Source: Metapseudomonas resinovorans DSM 21078
Lineage (GTDB): Bacteria > Pseudomonadota > Gammaproteobacteria > Pseudomonadales > Pseudomonadaceae
Direction: 5' to 3'
DNA: 64,000 nt
NCBI RefSeq assembly: GCF_000423545.1
Contig: NZ_AUIE01000025.1
Location: forward strand, 1-64,000
The position numbers and the translations under genes are program-made. Position 1 is the first letter of the stretch; each line of letters opens with the position of its first letter. This document shows, piece after piece, positions 34,324 to 43,099 of this stretch. Below the pieces are notes generated by a model. It saw nothing but the letters and a program-made list of their open reading frames with translations, made no database searches and had not been told where the DNA came from.

Positions 34324-35358
34324 ATGGACAAGCTCGAGCCCCTCGACCACTGCTACGGCACCACCCGCGAAGAGATCGAGCGCACCCTGCGCTTCGCCCT
34401 GGATATCGTCAGCGATGGTATCTGGGACTGGAATATCCGCACCAACCACGTCAAGCGCAGTCCCGGCTGGTACTCCATGCTCGGCTATCCCCCGGACAGC
34501 TTGCCGGAGGATGTGGATACGTGGAAATCGGTGATTCATCCCGGCGATTTCGAGCGGGTGATGCGCAACTTCCAGGCCTACCTGGACGGCGCAAGCCTGA
34601 TCTATGCCGAGGACTACCGCTGCCGCTGCCGTGATGGCAGCTATCTGTGGGTCAGCGATCACGGGCGCTTCGTCGAGTTCGACGAGACGGGCAAGCCGAC
34701 GCGGATGATCGGCGCCCACCGGAATATCCACCGGCGCAAGATGGCTACCCTGGAATTGCAGCGCAAGAACGACGAGCTCCTGGACCTCAATCGCACGCTG
34801 GAGGCCCTGGTGGACGCGCGAACCGAGGCGCTGCGCCAGGCCAATGAAGCGCTGGCCCTGCAGGTGGCGACGGCTGTGCGTCTCAGCGAGACGGACCCCC
34901 TGACCCAGATTTCCAATCGCCGACACTTCGAACGCAACCTCCACAGCGAGTGGCAGCGTTTCCAGCGCCATGGGCATGTCACGGCGTTGCTGATGTTCGA
35001 TCTGGATCACTTCAAGCGCATCAACGACAACCATGGCCACCAGATCGGTGATCGTGCCCTGGTTGCCGTCAGCCGCACCGTGCGCGCGGCGCTGCGGGAG
35101 GAGGACTGCTTTGCCCGTTGGGGCGGCGAGGAGTTCATCGCCCTCTTGCCAGACACAGACCTGGGCGCGGCGCTGCATCTGGCGGAGCGCCTGCGGCTGC
35201 TGGTGGGGAGCGCTGATCCGGGGCTGCCGTCAGGGCTGACCGCCAGTTTCTCGGTGGCCGCCATGCAGGCCGGGGAAGGTATCGAGTCCCTGCTCAAGCG
35301 CCTGGATGATGGTCTCTACCGTGCCAAGCAGCGGCGAAACTGCATCGAGTCGTGCTGA
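34324..35358 (+). CDS. Diguanylate cyclase with PAS sensor
   Basis: 344 residues with no membrane segment. The N-terminal PAS/PAC domain (about 20-140) includes DGIWDWNIRTNHVKRSPGWYSMLGY and GSYLWVSDHGRF. A coiled linker (QRKNDELLDLNRTLEALVDARTEALRQ) leads to a GGDEF domain: DPLTQISNRRHFE, MFDLDHFKRINDNHGHQIGD and the active-site WGGEEF. REED, five residues before GGEEF, is an intact RxxD inhibitory site, so activity should be feedback-limited by c-di-GMP. No EAL domain. It lies after ptsP and close to the Pil-Chp genes, but its signal is unknown. Confidence 0.92.
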   Translation: MDKLEPLDHCYGTTREEIERTLRFALDIVSDGIWDWNIRTNHVKRSPGWYSMLGYPPDSLPEDVDTWKSVIHPGDFERVMRNFQAYLDGASLIYAEDYRCRCRDGSYLWVSDHGRFVEFDETGKPTRMIGAHRNIHRRKMATLELQRKNDELLDLNRTLEALVDARTEALRQANEALALQVATAVRLSETDPLTQISNRRHFERNLHSEWQRFQRHGHVTALLMFDLDHFKRINDNHGHQIGDRALVAVSRTVRAALREEDCFARWGGEEFIALLPDTDLGAALHLAERLRLLVGSADPGLPSGLTASFSVAAMQAGEGIESLLKRLDDGLYRAKQRRNCIESC

Positions 35359-35375
35359 CTCACTCATGCGCATAA

Positions 35376-35405
35376 GAAACAGCCCGCAGGGTAGCGGGCT
35401 GTTTC
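35376..35405. terminator. Bidirectional terminator between diguanylate cyclase and pyrC'
   Basis: A perfect 12-base stem GAAACAGCCCGC / GCGGGCTGTTTC surrounds an AGGGTA loop. A-rich sequence on one side and T-rich on the other suit termination of both convergent transcripts. Confidence 0.85.
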
Positions 35406-35416
35406 GTGTAGCGGGA

Positions 35417-36688
35417 TCAGGCCTGGAAGATGACCCGGCCGTCCACCAGGGTGCAGCGCACCTTGCCCGGCAGGCAGTGGCCGATGAAGGGGCAGTTGTC
35501 GCCCTTGGAGTTCCAGGTTTCCCCGGCCAGGGTCGAGGCCTGGGGATCGAACAGCACCACATCCGCCGGGGCACCCACGGCCAGTCGGCCGGCAGGCAGG
35601 CGCAGGCTGCGGGCCGGGCCGGCGGTGAGGCGGGCGAGCAGGGTGGGCAGGTCGAGCAGGCCATCCTGAACCAGGGTCATGGCCAGTGGCAGCAGCAGTT
35701 CCACGCTGCTGATGCCAGGCTCGGTGGCGCCGAAGGGTGCGAGCTTGGCATCCGGCTCGTGGGGCTGGTGATGACTGGCGATGGCGGAGATCACGCCGCT
35801 CTTCACGGCTTCACGCAGGCCGTCGCGGTCGGCTCGGGTACGCAGCGGCGGTTGCACGTGGTAGAGGCTGGAGAAATCGATCAGCGCCTCATCGGTCAGG
35901 ATCAACTGGTACATGGCCACGTCGGCGGTCACCGGCAGGCCCCGGGCCTGGGCCTGGGCGATCATCTCGGCGCCACGGGCACTGGTGATCTGGCTGAAGT
36001 GGGCACGCACACCGCTCTGTTCCACCAGCAGCAGGTCGCGGGCGAGGGCCACGGTCTCGGCGGTTTCCGGAATGCCGGCCAGGCCGAGGAAGCTGGCGGT
36101 AGGGCCCTCATGGGCCAGGCCGCCCTCGGCCAGGGAAGCGTCCTGGGAGTGGAAGACCACGGTCAGGTCGAAGGTAGCCGCGTATTCCAGCGCGCGGCGC
36201 TGGACGCGGTTGCTGGCGAAGGTGGCCAGGCCATTGCCAAAGGCCACGCAGCCCACGTCGCGCAGGGCCACCAGCTCGGATAGCTGCTCACCAGCCAGGC
36301 CCTTGGTCAGGGCGCCAATGGGGAAGACCTTGGCGTGGCCGGCTTCCTGGGCGCGGTCGAGGATCAGCTCGGCGACGGCGGGCGTGTCCAGCACGGGGCG
36401 GGTCAGGGGTGGGCAGCAGAGGCTGGTCACGCCTCCACTGACGGCGGCCAGGGTTTCGCTGGCGATATTGCCCTTGCGGCTGTAGCCGGGTTCGCGCAGG
36501 GCGACGGACAGGTCCACCAGGCCGGGCGCGGCCACGAGGCCCTTGGCGTCGAGGGTCTTGTCCGCCTCGAAGTTCGCTGGAGCCTGGCCGATGGCGGCGA
36601 CCTTGCCACTTTCGAGGAAGAGGTCGGTGACCTGATCGTGGCCGCTGGCCGGGTCGATCAGGCGAGCGCCGAGGATATGGGTACGCAT
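35417..36688 (-). CDS. pyrX: Dihydroorotase-like non-catalytic subunit of aspartate transcarbamoylase (PyrC')
   Basis: 423 residues, amidohydrolase fold, but the zinc site is gone. Where active dihydroorotases have DxHxHLREPG, this protein has GLVDLSVALREPG, and the histidine region later reads VVFHSQDASL. In Pseudomonas this dead paralog is needed to assemble the 480 kDa dodecameric aspartate transcarbamoylase with PyrB. The start overlaps the pyrB stop by one base (TGATG), keeping the subunits in step. Active dihydroorotase must be encoded elsewhere. Confidence 0.92.
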   Translation of the reverse strand: MRTHILGARLIDPASGHDQVTDLFLESGKVAAIGQAPANFEADKTLDAKGLVAAPGLVDLSVALREPGYSRKGNIASETLAAVSGGVTSLCCPPLTRPVLDTPAVAELILDRAQEAGHAKVFPIGALTKGLAGEQLSELVALRDVGCVAFGNGLATFASNRVQRRALEYAATFDLTVVFHSQDASLAEGGLAHEGPTASFLGLAGIPETAETVALARDLLLVEQSGVRAHFSQITSARGAEMIAQAQARGLPVTADVAMYQLILTDEALIDFSSLYHVQPPLRTRADRDGLREAVKSGVISAIASHHQPHEPDAKLAPFGATEPGISSVELLLPLAMTLVQDGLLDLPTLLARLTAGPARSLRLPAGRLAVGAPADVVLFDPQASTLAGETWNSKGDNCPFIGHCLPGKVRCTLVDGRVIFQA

Positions 36689-37695
36689 CAGTTCAGCTCC
36701 TCGGCTTCCTGGTTCATTTGGCGTTGCGCGGCCTGGCCGCTCATCGCCATGGAGAGCACCGCCATGCGCACGGCGATGCCGTAGGTGACCTGGTTGAGGA
36801 TCACGGACTGGGCACCGTCAGCCACTGCGGACTCGATTTCCACGCCACGGTTGATCGGGCCGGGGTGCATGACGATGGCATCCGGTTTGGCCAGGGCAAG
36901 GCGCTGGGTACTCAGGCCGTAGAGCTTGTAGAACTCACCTTCGCTGGGCAGCAGGCCGCCCTGCATGCGTTCGCGCTGCAGGCGCAGCATGATCACCACG
37001 TCCACATCCTTCAGGCCTTCGGCGAGGTCGGTGTAGACCTTAACGCCGTACTGCTCGACGCCTACGGGGATCAGGGTCTTCGGCCCGATCACGCGGATGT
37101 CCGGGCAGCCCAGCGTGCGCAGGGCGAGCATGTTCGAGCGGGCCACGCGCGAGTGCAGGACGTCGCCGACGATGGCCACCGAGAGGTTCTCGAAGCTGCC
37201 CTTGTGGCGACGGATGGTGAGCATGTCGAGCATGCCCTGGGTCGGATGTGCGTGGCGGCCATCACCACCGTTGATGATGGCCACGTCCGGGCACACGTGC
37301 TCGGCGATGAAGTGGGCGGCGCCGGAGTCGGCATGGCGCACCACGAACATGTCGGCAGCCATCGCCTCCAGGTTGCGCAGGGTGTCGAACAGCGTCTCGC
37401 CCTTGCTGGTGGAGGAGGTGGAGACGTTGAGGGTGATGACGTCGGCGGACAGGCGTTGTGCCGCCAGCTCGAAGGTGGTGCGGGTGCGGGTGGAGTTCTC
37501 GAAGAACACGTTGCACACCGTCTTGCCGCGCAGCAGCGGGACTTTCTTCACCGCACGGGCGCCGACTTCGAGGAAGGAGTCGGCGGTGTCGAGGATTTCC
37601 GTCAGCAGCTCGCGGGGCAGACCGTCGAGCGAGAGGAAGTGGCGCAGCTGGCCCTGGTCGTTGAGCTGCAGCGGGCGCTTGGCGTCTGTCGGCAT
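36688..37695 (-). CDS. pyrB: Aspartate carbamoyltransferase catalytic subunit
   Basis: 335 residues. It joins carbamoyl phosphate and aspartate in the committed step of pyrimidine synthesis. [16 protein letters not shown] (about 69-84) binds carbamoyl phosphate. [21 protein letters not shown] and [11 protein letters not shown] line the aspartate site. The N-terminus is longer than in E. coli PyrB, as in other pseudomonads, where this extension carries nucleotide regulation. Middle gene of pyrR-pyrB-pyrC'. Confidence 0.95.
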   Translation of the reverse strand: MPTDAKRPLQLNDQGQLRHFLSLDGLPRELLTEILDTADSFLEVGARAVKKVPLLRGKTVCNVFFENSTRTRTTFELAAQRLSADVITLNVSTSSTSKGETLFDTLRNLEAMAADMFVVRHADSGAAHFIAEHVCPDVAIINGGDGRHAHPTQGMLDMLTIRRHKGSFENLSVAIVGDVLHSRVARSNMLALRTLGCPDIRVIGPKTLIPVGVEQYGVKVYTDLAEGLKDVDVVIMLRLQRERMQGGLLPSEGEFYKLYGLSTQRLALAKPDAIVMHPGPINRGVEIESAVADGAQSVILNQVTYGIAVRMAVLSMAMSGQAAQRQMNQEAEELN

Positions 37696-37732
37696 GGGGC
37701 AGGCCCTGAAAGGTTACGAGAAATCGAAAGGG

Positions 37733-38245
37733 TCAGGCGGGTGAAGCGAGGTCCTGACGCTCGAGGGTGAGCGGCGCGGGGCCGAGCAATTTTACCCGTT
37801 CCGTGGCGCCCAGGGACAGGGTTGCGCCAACCACGTCCGGGCGGACCGGCAGCTCCCGGGCGTTGAGGTCGAGCAGGCAGACCAGGGTTACGCTGGCTGG
37901 GCGGCCGTAGTCGAAGAGCTCATTGAGGGCTGCGCGCACCGTGCGCCCGCTCATCAGTACGTCGTCGATCAGCACCAGATGCTGGCCTTCGATCTCGAAG
38001 GGCAGTTCGGACGGTCGCACCTGCGGGTGCAGGCCGTTCTGTGTGAAGTCGTCGCGGTAGAAAGACACATCCAGGGTGCCCATGGGGCTCGACTCGCCCA
38101 GTTGCTCCAGCAGGGCCTGTGCCACCCATACGCCGCCGGTGCGGATGCCGATGTAGCGCGGCTCGGCGATGTTGCGGGACTTGAGGTGGGTTTGCAGGTC
38201 GCTGGCCATCCTCGGCAGCAGTTCGGCGGGGTTGGGCAGGGTCAT
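37733..38245 (-). CDS. pyrR: Bifunctional pyrimidine regulator / uracil phosphoribosyltransferase-like protein
   Basis: 170 residues from ATG 38245 (GAGGACCGCCG upstream). The phosphoribosyltransferase fold is marked by [12 protein letters not shown] and the PRPP loop [18 protein letters not shown]. In Bacillus PyrR is an RNA-binding attenuator protein; in Pseudomonas it is reported to affect pyr gene expression, though no attenuator is evident in the 37 bases before pyrB. It lies 13 bases after yqgF. Confidence 0.93.
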   Translation of the reverse strand: MTLPNPAELLPRMASDLQTHLKSRNIAEPRYIGIRTGGVWVAQALLEQLGESSPMGTLDVSFYRDDFTQNGLHPQVRPSELPFEIEGQHLVLIDDVLMSGRTVRAALNELFDYGRPASVTLVCLLDLNARELPVRPDVVGATLSLGATERVKLLGPAPLTLERQDLASPA

Positions 38246-38258
38246 CGGCGGTCCTCGC

Positions 38259-38699
38259 TTAAGAAGTTGCGGAGTTTTCGGCCAGCCAGCCTTCCAGCAG
38301 CAGCGCGGCGGCCAGGGCATCCACCGGGCGCTCGCGGTAGCCGTCGCGCTGGCCTTGGGCCAGGCGTTGGCCCTTGGCCTCGAAGGTGGTCAGGCGCTCA
38401 TCGTGGGTGAATACCGGCAGATTGAAACGGCCGTTCAGGCGTCGGGCGAATTTCTCCGCGCGCGCGCTCATTTCGCTGGCGGTGCCGTCCATGTTCAGCG
38501 GCAGGCCTACGACGATGGCGTCGGGCTGCCATTCGCGGATCAGTGCTTCCACCTGCTGCCAGTCCGGCACGCCGTTCTGTGCTTTCAGCACTTTCAGCTC
38601 GCGAGCCTGGCCGGTTACCGCCTGGCCAACGGCAACGCCGATCTGTCTGGTGCCGTAATCGAAGCCAAGTAACAGGCGCAGGGGCTTGGATTCGGCCAT
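38259..38699 (-). CDS. yqgF: Holliday-junction-resolvase-like / pre-16S rRNA nuclease
   Basis: 146 residues. The RNase H-like fold begins [17 protein letters not shown] with the first catalytic aspartate, continues [11 protein letters not shown] and FTHDERLTT, and ends with [16 protein letters not shown] carrying the last acid. The family (YqgF/RuvX) trims the 5' end of 16S rRNA. ATG 38699 overlaps the algH stop by one base. Confidence 0.93.
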   Translation of the reverse strand: MAESKPLRLLLGFDYGTRQIGVAVGQAVTGQARELKVLKAQNGVPDWQQVEALIREWQPDAIVVGLPLNMDGTASEMSARAEKFARRLNGRFNLPVFTHDERLTTFEAKGQRLAQGQRDGYRERPVDALAAALLLEGWLAENSATS

Positions 38700-39265
38700 C
38701 AAGCGTGCCCGGCCTGGGCCGTGAGCAGGCTGAGGTTCACGCCCAGTCGTGCCGCGGCAGCCGAAAGGCGCTGCTCGGTCGGCGTGTCGAAGAGGATGGC
38801 CATGTCTGCTGGGCAGGTCAGCCAGGCGTTTTCGCTCAGCTCAACTTCCAGCTGGCCAGCGTCCCAGCCGGCATACCCGAGGGCTACCAGGCTCTTCTGC
38901 GGGCCGCCGCCATCGGCGATTGAGAAAAGCACGTCCTGGGAGGTGGACAGGGCCAGCTCGCCCAGCTCCAGGGTGGCCTGGAACGTCTGTCCGCTGGGGT
39001 GCAGGACGAACCCGCGGTCGGTTTGCACCGGGCCGCCGGAGTAGATCGGCAGGCCCTGGCAGCGGGCCGGCGGGGTGTAGTCAGGTCGCAACTGTTCCAG
39101 TACGTCGCTCAGGCTCAAGCCGTTGGGGCGGTTGATCACCAGGCCCATGGCGCCCTGCTCGTTGTGTTCCACCAGATAGGTGACGGTCTGGGCGAAGTTC
39201 GGATCGGCCATGTGCGGCATGGCGATCAGGAAGTGGTGTTTGAGGTAGCTCGGTGCGCTTTTCAT
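38699..39265 (-). CDS. algH: YqgE/AlgH family protein
   Basis: 188 residues from ATG 39265 (MKSAPSYLKHHFLIAMPHM). Family features are DPNFAQTVTYLVEHNEQGAMGLVINRP, IYSGGPVQTDRGFVLH and LGYAGWDAGQLEVEL. The fold is known from several structures but the biochemical role is not; in P. aeruginosa algH affects alginate and other virulence traits. It sits directly before yqgF in the usual arrangement. Confidence 0.93.
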   Translation of the reverse strand: MKSAPSYLKHHFLIAMPHMADPNFAQTVTYLVEHNEQGAMGLVINRPNGLSLSDVLEQLRPDYTPPARCQGLPIYSGGPVQTDRGFVLHPSGQTFQATLELGELALSTSQDVLFSIADGGGPQKSLVALGYAGWDAGQLEVELSENAWLTCPADMAILFDTPTEQRLSAAAARLGVNLSLLTAQAGHA

Positions 39266-39369
39266 GTCGGCTAGTTTCAGTCTTAAGACGGCAGGCTTCA
39301 AGCGGCAAGGCGATGGCTTGAATCGGTGCCCCTTGGTTGAAGCCTAGAGCCGATTGTGCGCGGCCGCCC

Positions 39370-40263
39370 TCAATTGCTCGACAGGCGGTCGCCGCGCTCG
39401 AAGCGCCAGGTGCGAATGATCTCCAGGCGGTCGATGTCCGCGAGGTCGCCGGTGAAGGGCGCGAAGGGGGCCGCGAGGCGCACGATGCGCATGGCGCCCT
39501 GGTCCAGTACCGGCTGGCCGGAGGATTCCAGTACCTGCACTTCGAACAGGGTGCCGTCGCGGTTGATCGACACCAGCAGACGCAGGTTGCCGTAGATGCG
39601 CTGCCGGCGGGCCTCATCCGGGTAATTGAGGTTGCCGACGCGCTCGATCTTCTTGCGCCACTCCTCTTTGTACCAGGCGCCTTTGTCGCGCATGGTCGAG
39701 GCCGCGTTGAGGCGGTGTATGCGCGGGCGCTTGGCATAGAGCTGGCGCTCCTTGTCCAGTTCCGCTTCCAGGCTGGCGATTTCGGCGGAGAGCTGCGAGC
39801 TGTCAAAGGTCGGCGCGGGCGTGGTCTCGGGTTGCGGCTTGCTCTGTTCGCGCTTGATCGTGGTTTTCTGCGGCTGCGGGCTTTTGGTGGCCACGGCGGC
39901 CTTGGGGGCTTCTTTCTTCGGTGCCTGGGGCGGCGCGGCCGGCGGAGTGGCTTTGCGGATTTCCTTGTCCTGGAAGGGCGCCTGCTCGGTGGTCTTGGGC
40001 GTGGCCTTGTGTTCCAGGGTGCCACTGCCCTGCTGGTTGGCCTGGGCGAGGAAGTCGGCGTTCTTCGGCTTCTCCTCGCTCTTGAAGGTGGCGAGGGTGA
40101 TTTCCAGGGTCTTGCTGATCTGCTGCGGGTCGCCAATGGTGAAGCCAACCCCGAGGATCAGCGCAACGTGCAGCACGGCGGCGAGGAACAGGGTAAAGCC
40201 CAGCCGATCCGCCGGGCGGACGCCGGCGGACAGTTGGGGCGGGGTGTTCACGGCTGCGTTCAT
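39370..40263 (-). CDS. tonB3: TonB-like energy transducer
   Basis: 297 residues. One N-terminal transmembrane helix (about 24-44, LGFTLFLAAVLHVALILGVG, with the histidine typical of TonB) leads to a long Lys/Pro/Ala/Gln-rich periplasmic spacer (about 75-160), a short coiled stretch and a C-terminal TonB domain (YPDEARRQRIYGNLRLLVSI). P. aeruginosa TonB3 (PA0406) is needed for twitching motility and pilus assembly rather than iron uptake. Its position beside pilGHIJ fits that. No exbB/exbD is adjacent. Confidence 0.9.
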   Translation of the reverse strand: MNAAVNTPPQLSAGVRPADRLGFTLFLAAVLHVALILGVGFTIGDPQQISKTLEITLATFKSEEKPKNADFLAQANQQGSGTLEHKATPKTTEQAPFQDKEIRKATPPAAPPQAPKKEAPKAAVATKSPQPQKTTIKREQSKPQPETTPAPTFDSSQLSAEIASLEAELDKERQLYAKRPRIHRLNAASTMRDKGAWYKEEWRKKIERVGNLNYPDEARRQRIYGNLRLLVSINRDGTLFEVQVLESSGQPVLDQGAMRIVRLAAPFAPFTGDLADIDRLEIIRTWRFERGDRLSSN

Positions 40264-40319
40264 CGCCAGTCAGCTTGCTTCAGATAGCGGCGCAGTCTGC
40301 CGAGCGTGCGCATAAAAGT

Positions 40320-41282
40320 CTATGAAGCACTCCGCGCCTCGAGCTTGATGGCGATCGCATCCATCAAACGTTCGCCGATGCGCGTGTCATAGGCCTTGTC
40401 GATCTCGCGGATGCAGGTAGGGCTGGTGACATTGATCTCCGTGAGGTGGTCGCCGATCACGTCCAGTCCGACGAACAGCAGCCCTCTTTCTCGCAGGGAC
40501 GGGCCGACGATCGCGGCGATTTCGCGGTCGCGCTCAGACAGCGGTCGGGCCTCGCCACGGCCGCCGGCGGCCAGGTTGCCGCGGGTCTCGCCCTGGGCGG
40601 GGATGCGCGCCAGGCAGTAGGGCACCGGCTCGCCATCGATCATCAGGATGCGCTTGTCGCCGTCCTTGATCGCGGGCAGGTAGCGCTGCGCCATGATCTG
40701 CTGGCTCCCGTGGGCGGTCAGGGTCTCGAGGATCACCGAGAGATTGGGATCGCCGGCGCGGTGGCGGAAGATCGAGGAACCGCCCATGCCATCAAGGGGT
40801 TTGAGAATGATGTCACGCTGTTCTTCGGCAAACTCGCGCAGAATGTCCGCTCGTCGGCTGACTACGGTCGGCGGTGTGCACTCGGGGAACAGGGTGGCGA
40901 AGAACTTCTCGTTGCAGTCACGAAGGCTCTGCGGGCGGTTGACCACTAGCACGCCGTCCCGTTCCGCTTGTTCCAGCAGGTAGGTGGAGTAGACGAACTC
41001 GTTGTCGAAGGGCGGGTCCTTGCGCATCAGGATCACGTCCAGCTCGGCCAGCGGGATATCGGCCTCGGCCTCCAGCTCGAACCAGTGTTCGGGGTCGAGG
41101 AAAACCTTCAGGGGGCGCGTGCGAGCGCGAGCTTCACTGTTTTTCTGGTATAGGTCCTGCTGCTCCATGTAGAACAGCGACCAGCCGCGTTCCTGGGCGG
41201 CCAGCAGCATGGCCAGGGAGCTGTCCTTCTTGAAGGAGATTTGCGCAATGGGGTCCATGACGATCCCGAGGCGAACGCTCAT
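40320..41282 (-). CDS. gshB: Glutathione synthetase
   Basis: 320 residues from ATG 41282 (GGAGAACCCCC upstream). It adds glycine to gamma-glutamylcysteine with ATP. GIVMDPIAQISFKKDSSLAML opens the N-terminal domain. ATP-grasp motifs are ILKPLDGMGGSSIFR, RILMIDGEPVPYCLARIP, AAGGRGEARPLSERD and FVGLDVIGDHLTEINVTSPT. It is divergent from pilG across 267 bases. Confidence 0.95.
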   Translation of the reverse strand: MSVRLGIVMDPIAQISFKKDSSLAMLLAAQERGWSLFYMEQQDLYQKNSEARARTRPLKVFLDPEHWFELEAEADIPLAELDVILMRKDPPFDNEFVYSTYLLEQAERDGVLVVNRPQSLRDCNEKFFATLFPECTPPTVVSRRADILREFAEEQRDIILKPLDGMGGSSIFRHRAGDPNLSVILETLTAHGSQQIMAQRYLPAIKDGDKRILMIDGEPVPYCLARIPAQGETRGNLAAGGRGEARPLSERDREIAAIVGPSLRERGLLFVGLDVIGDHLTEINVTSPTCIREIDKAYDTRIGERLMDAIAIKLEARSAS

Positions 41283-41386
41283 GGGGGTTCTCCGCAACAG
41301 GTTTCAAGGGGCGCGCCACAGCGGGCGGGCCGGTTGGATAAGGCGCTCAGGGTGGCGCCGGCATTGATTGCGGTCAAGGAAAAATC

Positions 41387-41549
41387 CTTCCCCTAAAGGG
41401 GAAGAATCGCAGATGCGGGGGCCGTGTAGCTTGCGTCTGGAGACTGTGCTAAAAAGGCCCGACGATTGGGTCGCAGCCCGTCGGTTGTAGGGCCTCAGGC
41501 ACATATATAAAGCAGAATAACGACTCACCGAGGCGATGGTAGGGCGAAC
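41387..41549 (+). promoter_or_regulatory. pilG upstream region with CTTCCCC/GGGGAAG palindrome and TATATAA
   Basis: A perfect 7-base inverted repeat CTTCCCC-TAAA-GGGGAAG (41387-41404) and an AT-rich TATATAA (41503-41509) lie in the spacer ahead of pilG. The latter is a candidate -10 element, but no good -35 sits at 16-18 bases. The palindrome could be an operator or a gshB-side signal. Confidence 0.35.
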
Positions 41550-41957
41550 ATGGAACAGCATTCCGAGGGTTTGAAGGTCATGGTGATCGACGATTCGAAA
41601 ACGATTCGTCGTACCGCCGAGACGCTGCTCAAGAAAGTGGGGTGTGAGGTCATCACTGCAGTTGATGGTTTCGACGCCCTGGCCAAGATCGCCGATTCCC
41701 ACCCGAACATCATCTTCGTCGACATCATGATGCCTCGCCTGGACGGTTATCAGACCTGCGCCCTGATCAAGAACAACAGTGCTTTCAAGTCCACCCCGGT
41801 GATCATGCTGTCTTCCAAGGACGGCCTGTTCGACAAGGCCAAGGGTCGCATCGTCGGTTCCGATCAGTACCTCACCAAGCCTTTCAGCAAGGAAGAGCTG
41901 CTCGGCGCGATCAAGACTCACGTCCCCGATTTCACCCCGGTGGAGCAAGCCTCCTGA
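41550..41957 (+). CDS. pilG: Pil-Chp response regulator PilG
   Basis: 135 residues, a single CheY-like receiver. VMVIDDSKTIRRTAETLLKK supplies the acidic pocket. The phospho-acceptor is D58 in FVDIMMPRLDG, with SSK and the lysine in YLTKPFSKEEL completing the site. PilG is phosphorylated by ChpA, promotes pilus extension through PilB and controls cAMP synthesis by CyaB via FimV/FimL. First gene of the pilGHIJK-chpABC operon. Confidence 0.96.
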   Translation: MEQHSEGLKVMVIDDSKTIRRTAETLLKKVGCEVITAVDGFDALAKIADSHPNIIFVDIMMPRLDGYQTCALIKNNSAFKSTPVIMLSSKDGLFDKAKGRIVGSDQYLTKPFSKEELLGAIKTHVPDFTPVEQAS

Positions 41958-42002
41958 AGTCCGGCCTGATGGCCGGTGAAGCCTTTCCATATGGGGAACA
42001 CC

Positions 42003-42368
42003 ATGGCTCGTATTCTGATTGTTGATGACTCGCCGACCGAGATGTACAAGCTGACTGCCATGCTCGAGAAGCATGGCCACCAGGTACTCAAGGCCGAGAA
42101 TGGCGCTGATGGCGTGGCCCTGGCCCGCCAGGAGAAGCCAGACGCCGTCCTGATGGACATCGTGATGCCCGGCCTCAATGGTTTCCAGGCAACCCGTCAA
42201 CTGACCAAGGACGCCGAAACCAGTCATATCCCGGTGGTTATCGTTACCACCAAGGACCAGGAAACCGACAAGGTCTGGGGCAAGCGCCAGGGCGCGCGTG
42301 ACTACCTGACCAAGCCGATCGAAGAAGACACGCTGATCAAGACGCTGAACGCGGTACTGGCCGGCTGA
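42003..42368 (+). CDS. pilH: Pil-Chp response regulator PilH
   Basis: 121 residues from ATG 42003 (an upstream in-frame ATG at 41976 is unlikely). A stand-alone receiver: ILIVDDSPTEMYKLTAML, D52 in VLMDIVMPGLNG, the threonine in IVTTKDQ and DYLTKPIEEDTL. In P. aeruginosa PilH counters PilG, acting as a phosphate sink or promoting retraction. Follows pilG by 45 bases. Confidence 0.96.
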   Translation: MARILIVDDSPTEMYKLTAMLEKHGHQVLKAENGADGVALARQEKPDAVLMDIVMPGLNGFQATRQLTKDAETSHIPVVIVTTKDQETDKVWGKRQGARDYLTKPIEEDTLIKTLNAVLAG

Positions 42369-42423
42369 TTGCCGCGCCGGACCCCGAACCATAACTATTA
42401 GAAACAGGCCAAGGCCGGTCGCC

Positions 42424-42960
42424 ATGTCGGATTCGCAGACTCCCTTCCAGCTCCTCTACGAGATCGACCAGCGCTGTCGCGCGCTGGCGGCGGGCTTGCC
42501 TGCGCAACAACAGGTGGTGCAGAGCTGGAGCGGTATCGGCTTCCGCATGGGGGAACGCCTGTTCGTGGCACCCATGGGCGAGGTCAGCGAAGTGCTGCAC
42601 GAGCCGCGCCACACGTTGCTTCCCGGTGTGAAGACCTGGGTCAGGGGCGTCGCCAACGTGCGCGGACGCCTGTTGCCGGTGATGGACCTGTGCGGCTTTT
42701 TCGGTGGCGACCTGTCGCCCCTGCGCAAGCAACGCCGGGTGCTGGTGGTGGACCACCAGGAAATCTTTGCCGGGCTGATCGTCGACGAAGTCTTCGGCAT
42801 GCAGCACTTTCTGGTGGATGCCTTCAGCGAGGAGTTGCCCCCGCTGGAGGCCAGCATCCAGCCCTTCATCCATGGTGTTTTCCATCGCGAGCAGCCCTGG
42901 TTGGTGTTCAGCCCGCACGCGCTTGCACAGCACCAGGCGTTCCTCGAGGTAGCGATCTAG
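42424..42960 (+). CDS. pilI: Pil-Chp CheW-like adaptor PilI
   Basis: 178 residues. The CheW fold is shown by [39 protein letters not shown] and [21 protein letters not shown]. It couples the chemoreceptor PilJ to the kinase ChpA at the cell poles. An in-operon hairpin lies between this gene and pilJ. Confidence 0.94.
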   Translation: MSDSQTPFQLLYEIDQRCRALAAGLPAQQQVVQSWSGIGFRMGERLFVAPMGEVSEVLHEPRHTLLPGVKTWVRGVANVRGRLLPVMDLCGFFGGDLSPLRKQRRVLVVDHQEIFAGLIVDEVFGMQHFLVDAFSEELPPLEASIQPFIHGVFHREQPWLVFSPHALAQHQAFLEVAI

Positions 42961-43031
42961 GTTCTACGCGGGGCGCCTGGCGTCCCGTACCGGTCCCGGG
43001 TTAGAGCTTCCGGGACCCTGGCTTCAAGGTT

Positions 43032-43053
43032 GGGCCGGCTTTGCCGGCCCTTT
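43032..43053 (+). terminator. Intra-operon hairpin between pilI and pilJ
   Basis: A perfect 8-base stem GGGCCGGC-TTT-GCCGGCCC followed by TTT lies 47 bases before the pilJ start. The short T-run suggests a leaky terminator or an mRNA-stability element that could set the ratio of PilGHI to PilJ and the downstream proteins. Confidence 0.5.
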
Positions 43054-43099
43054 GGCGTTACATGGGAATAGAGTGGTTGGTCCAGGCGGGGGCCCGATA

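Noticed and set aside
32974-35178. 734-codon minus-strand frame opposite ptsP and the diguanylate cyclase
   Set aside because: It spans two real genes and their spacer on the other strand; no recognisable family and no start signal.
35417-36688. Reading pyrC' as the active dihydroorotase
   Set aside because: The zinc-ligand DxHxH is replaced by DLSVA, so catalysis is not expected; the structural role beside pyrB is the better call.
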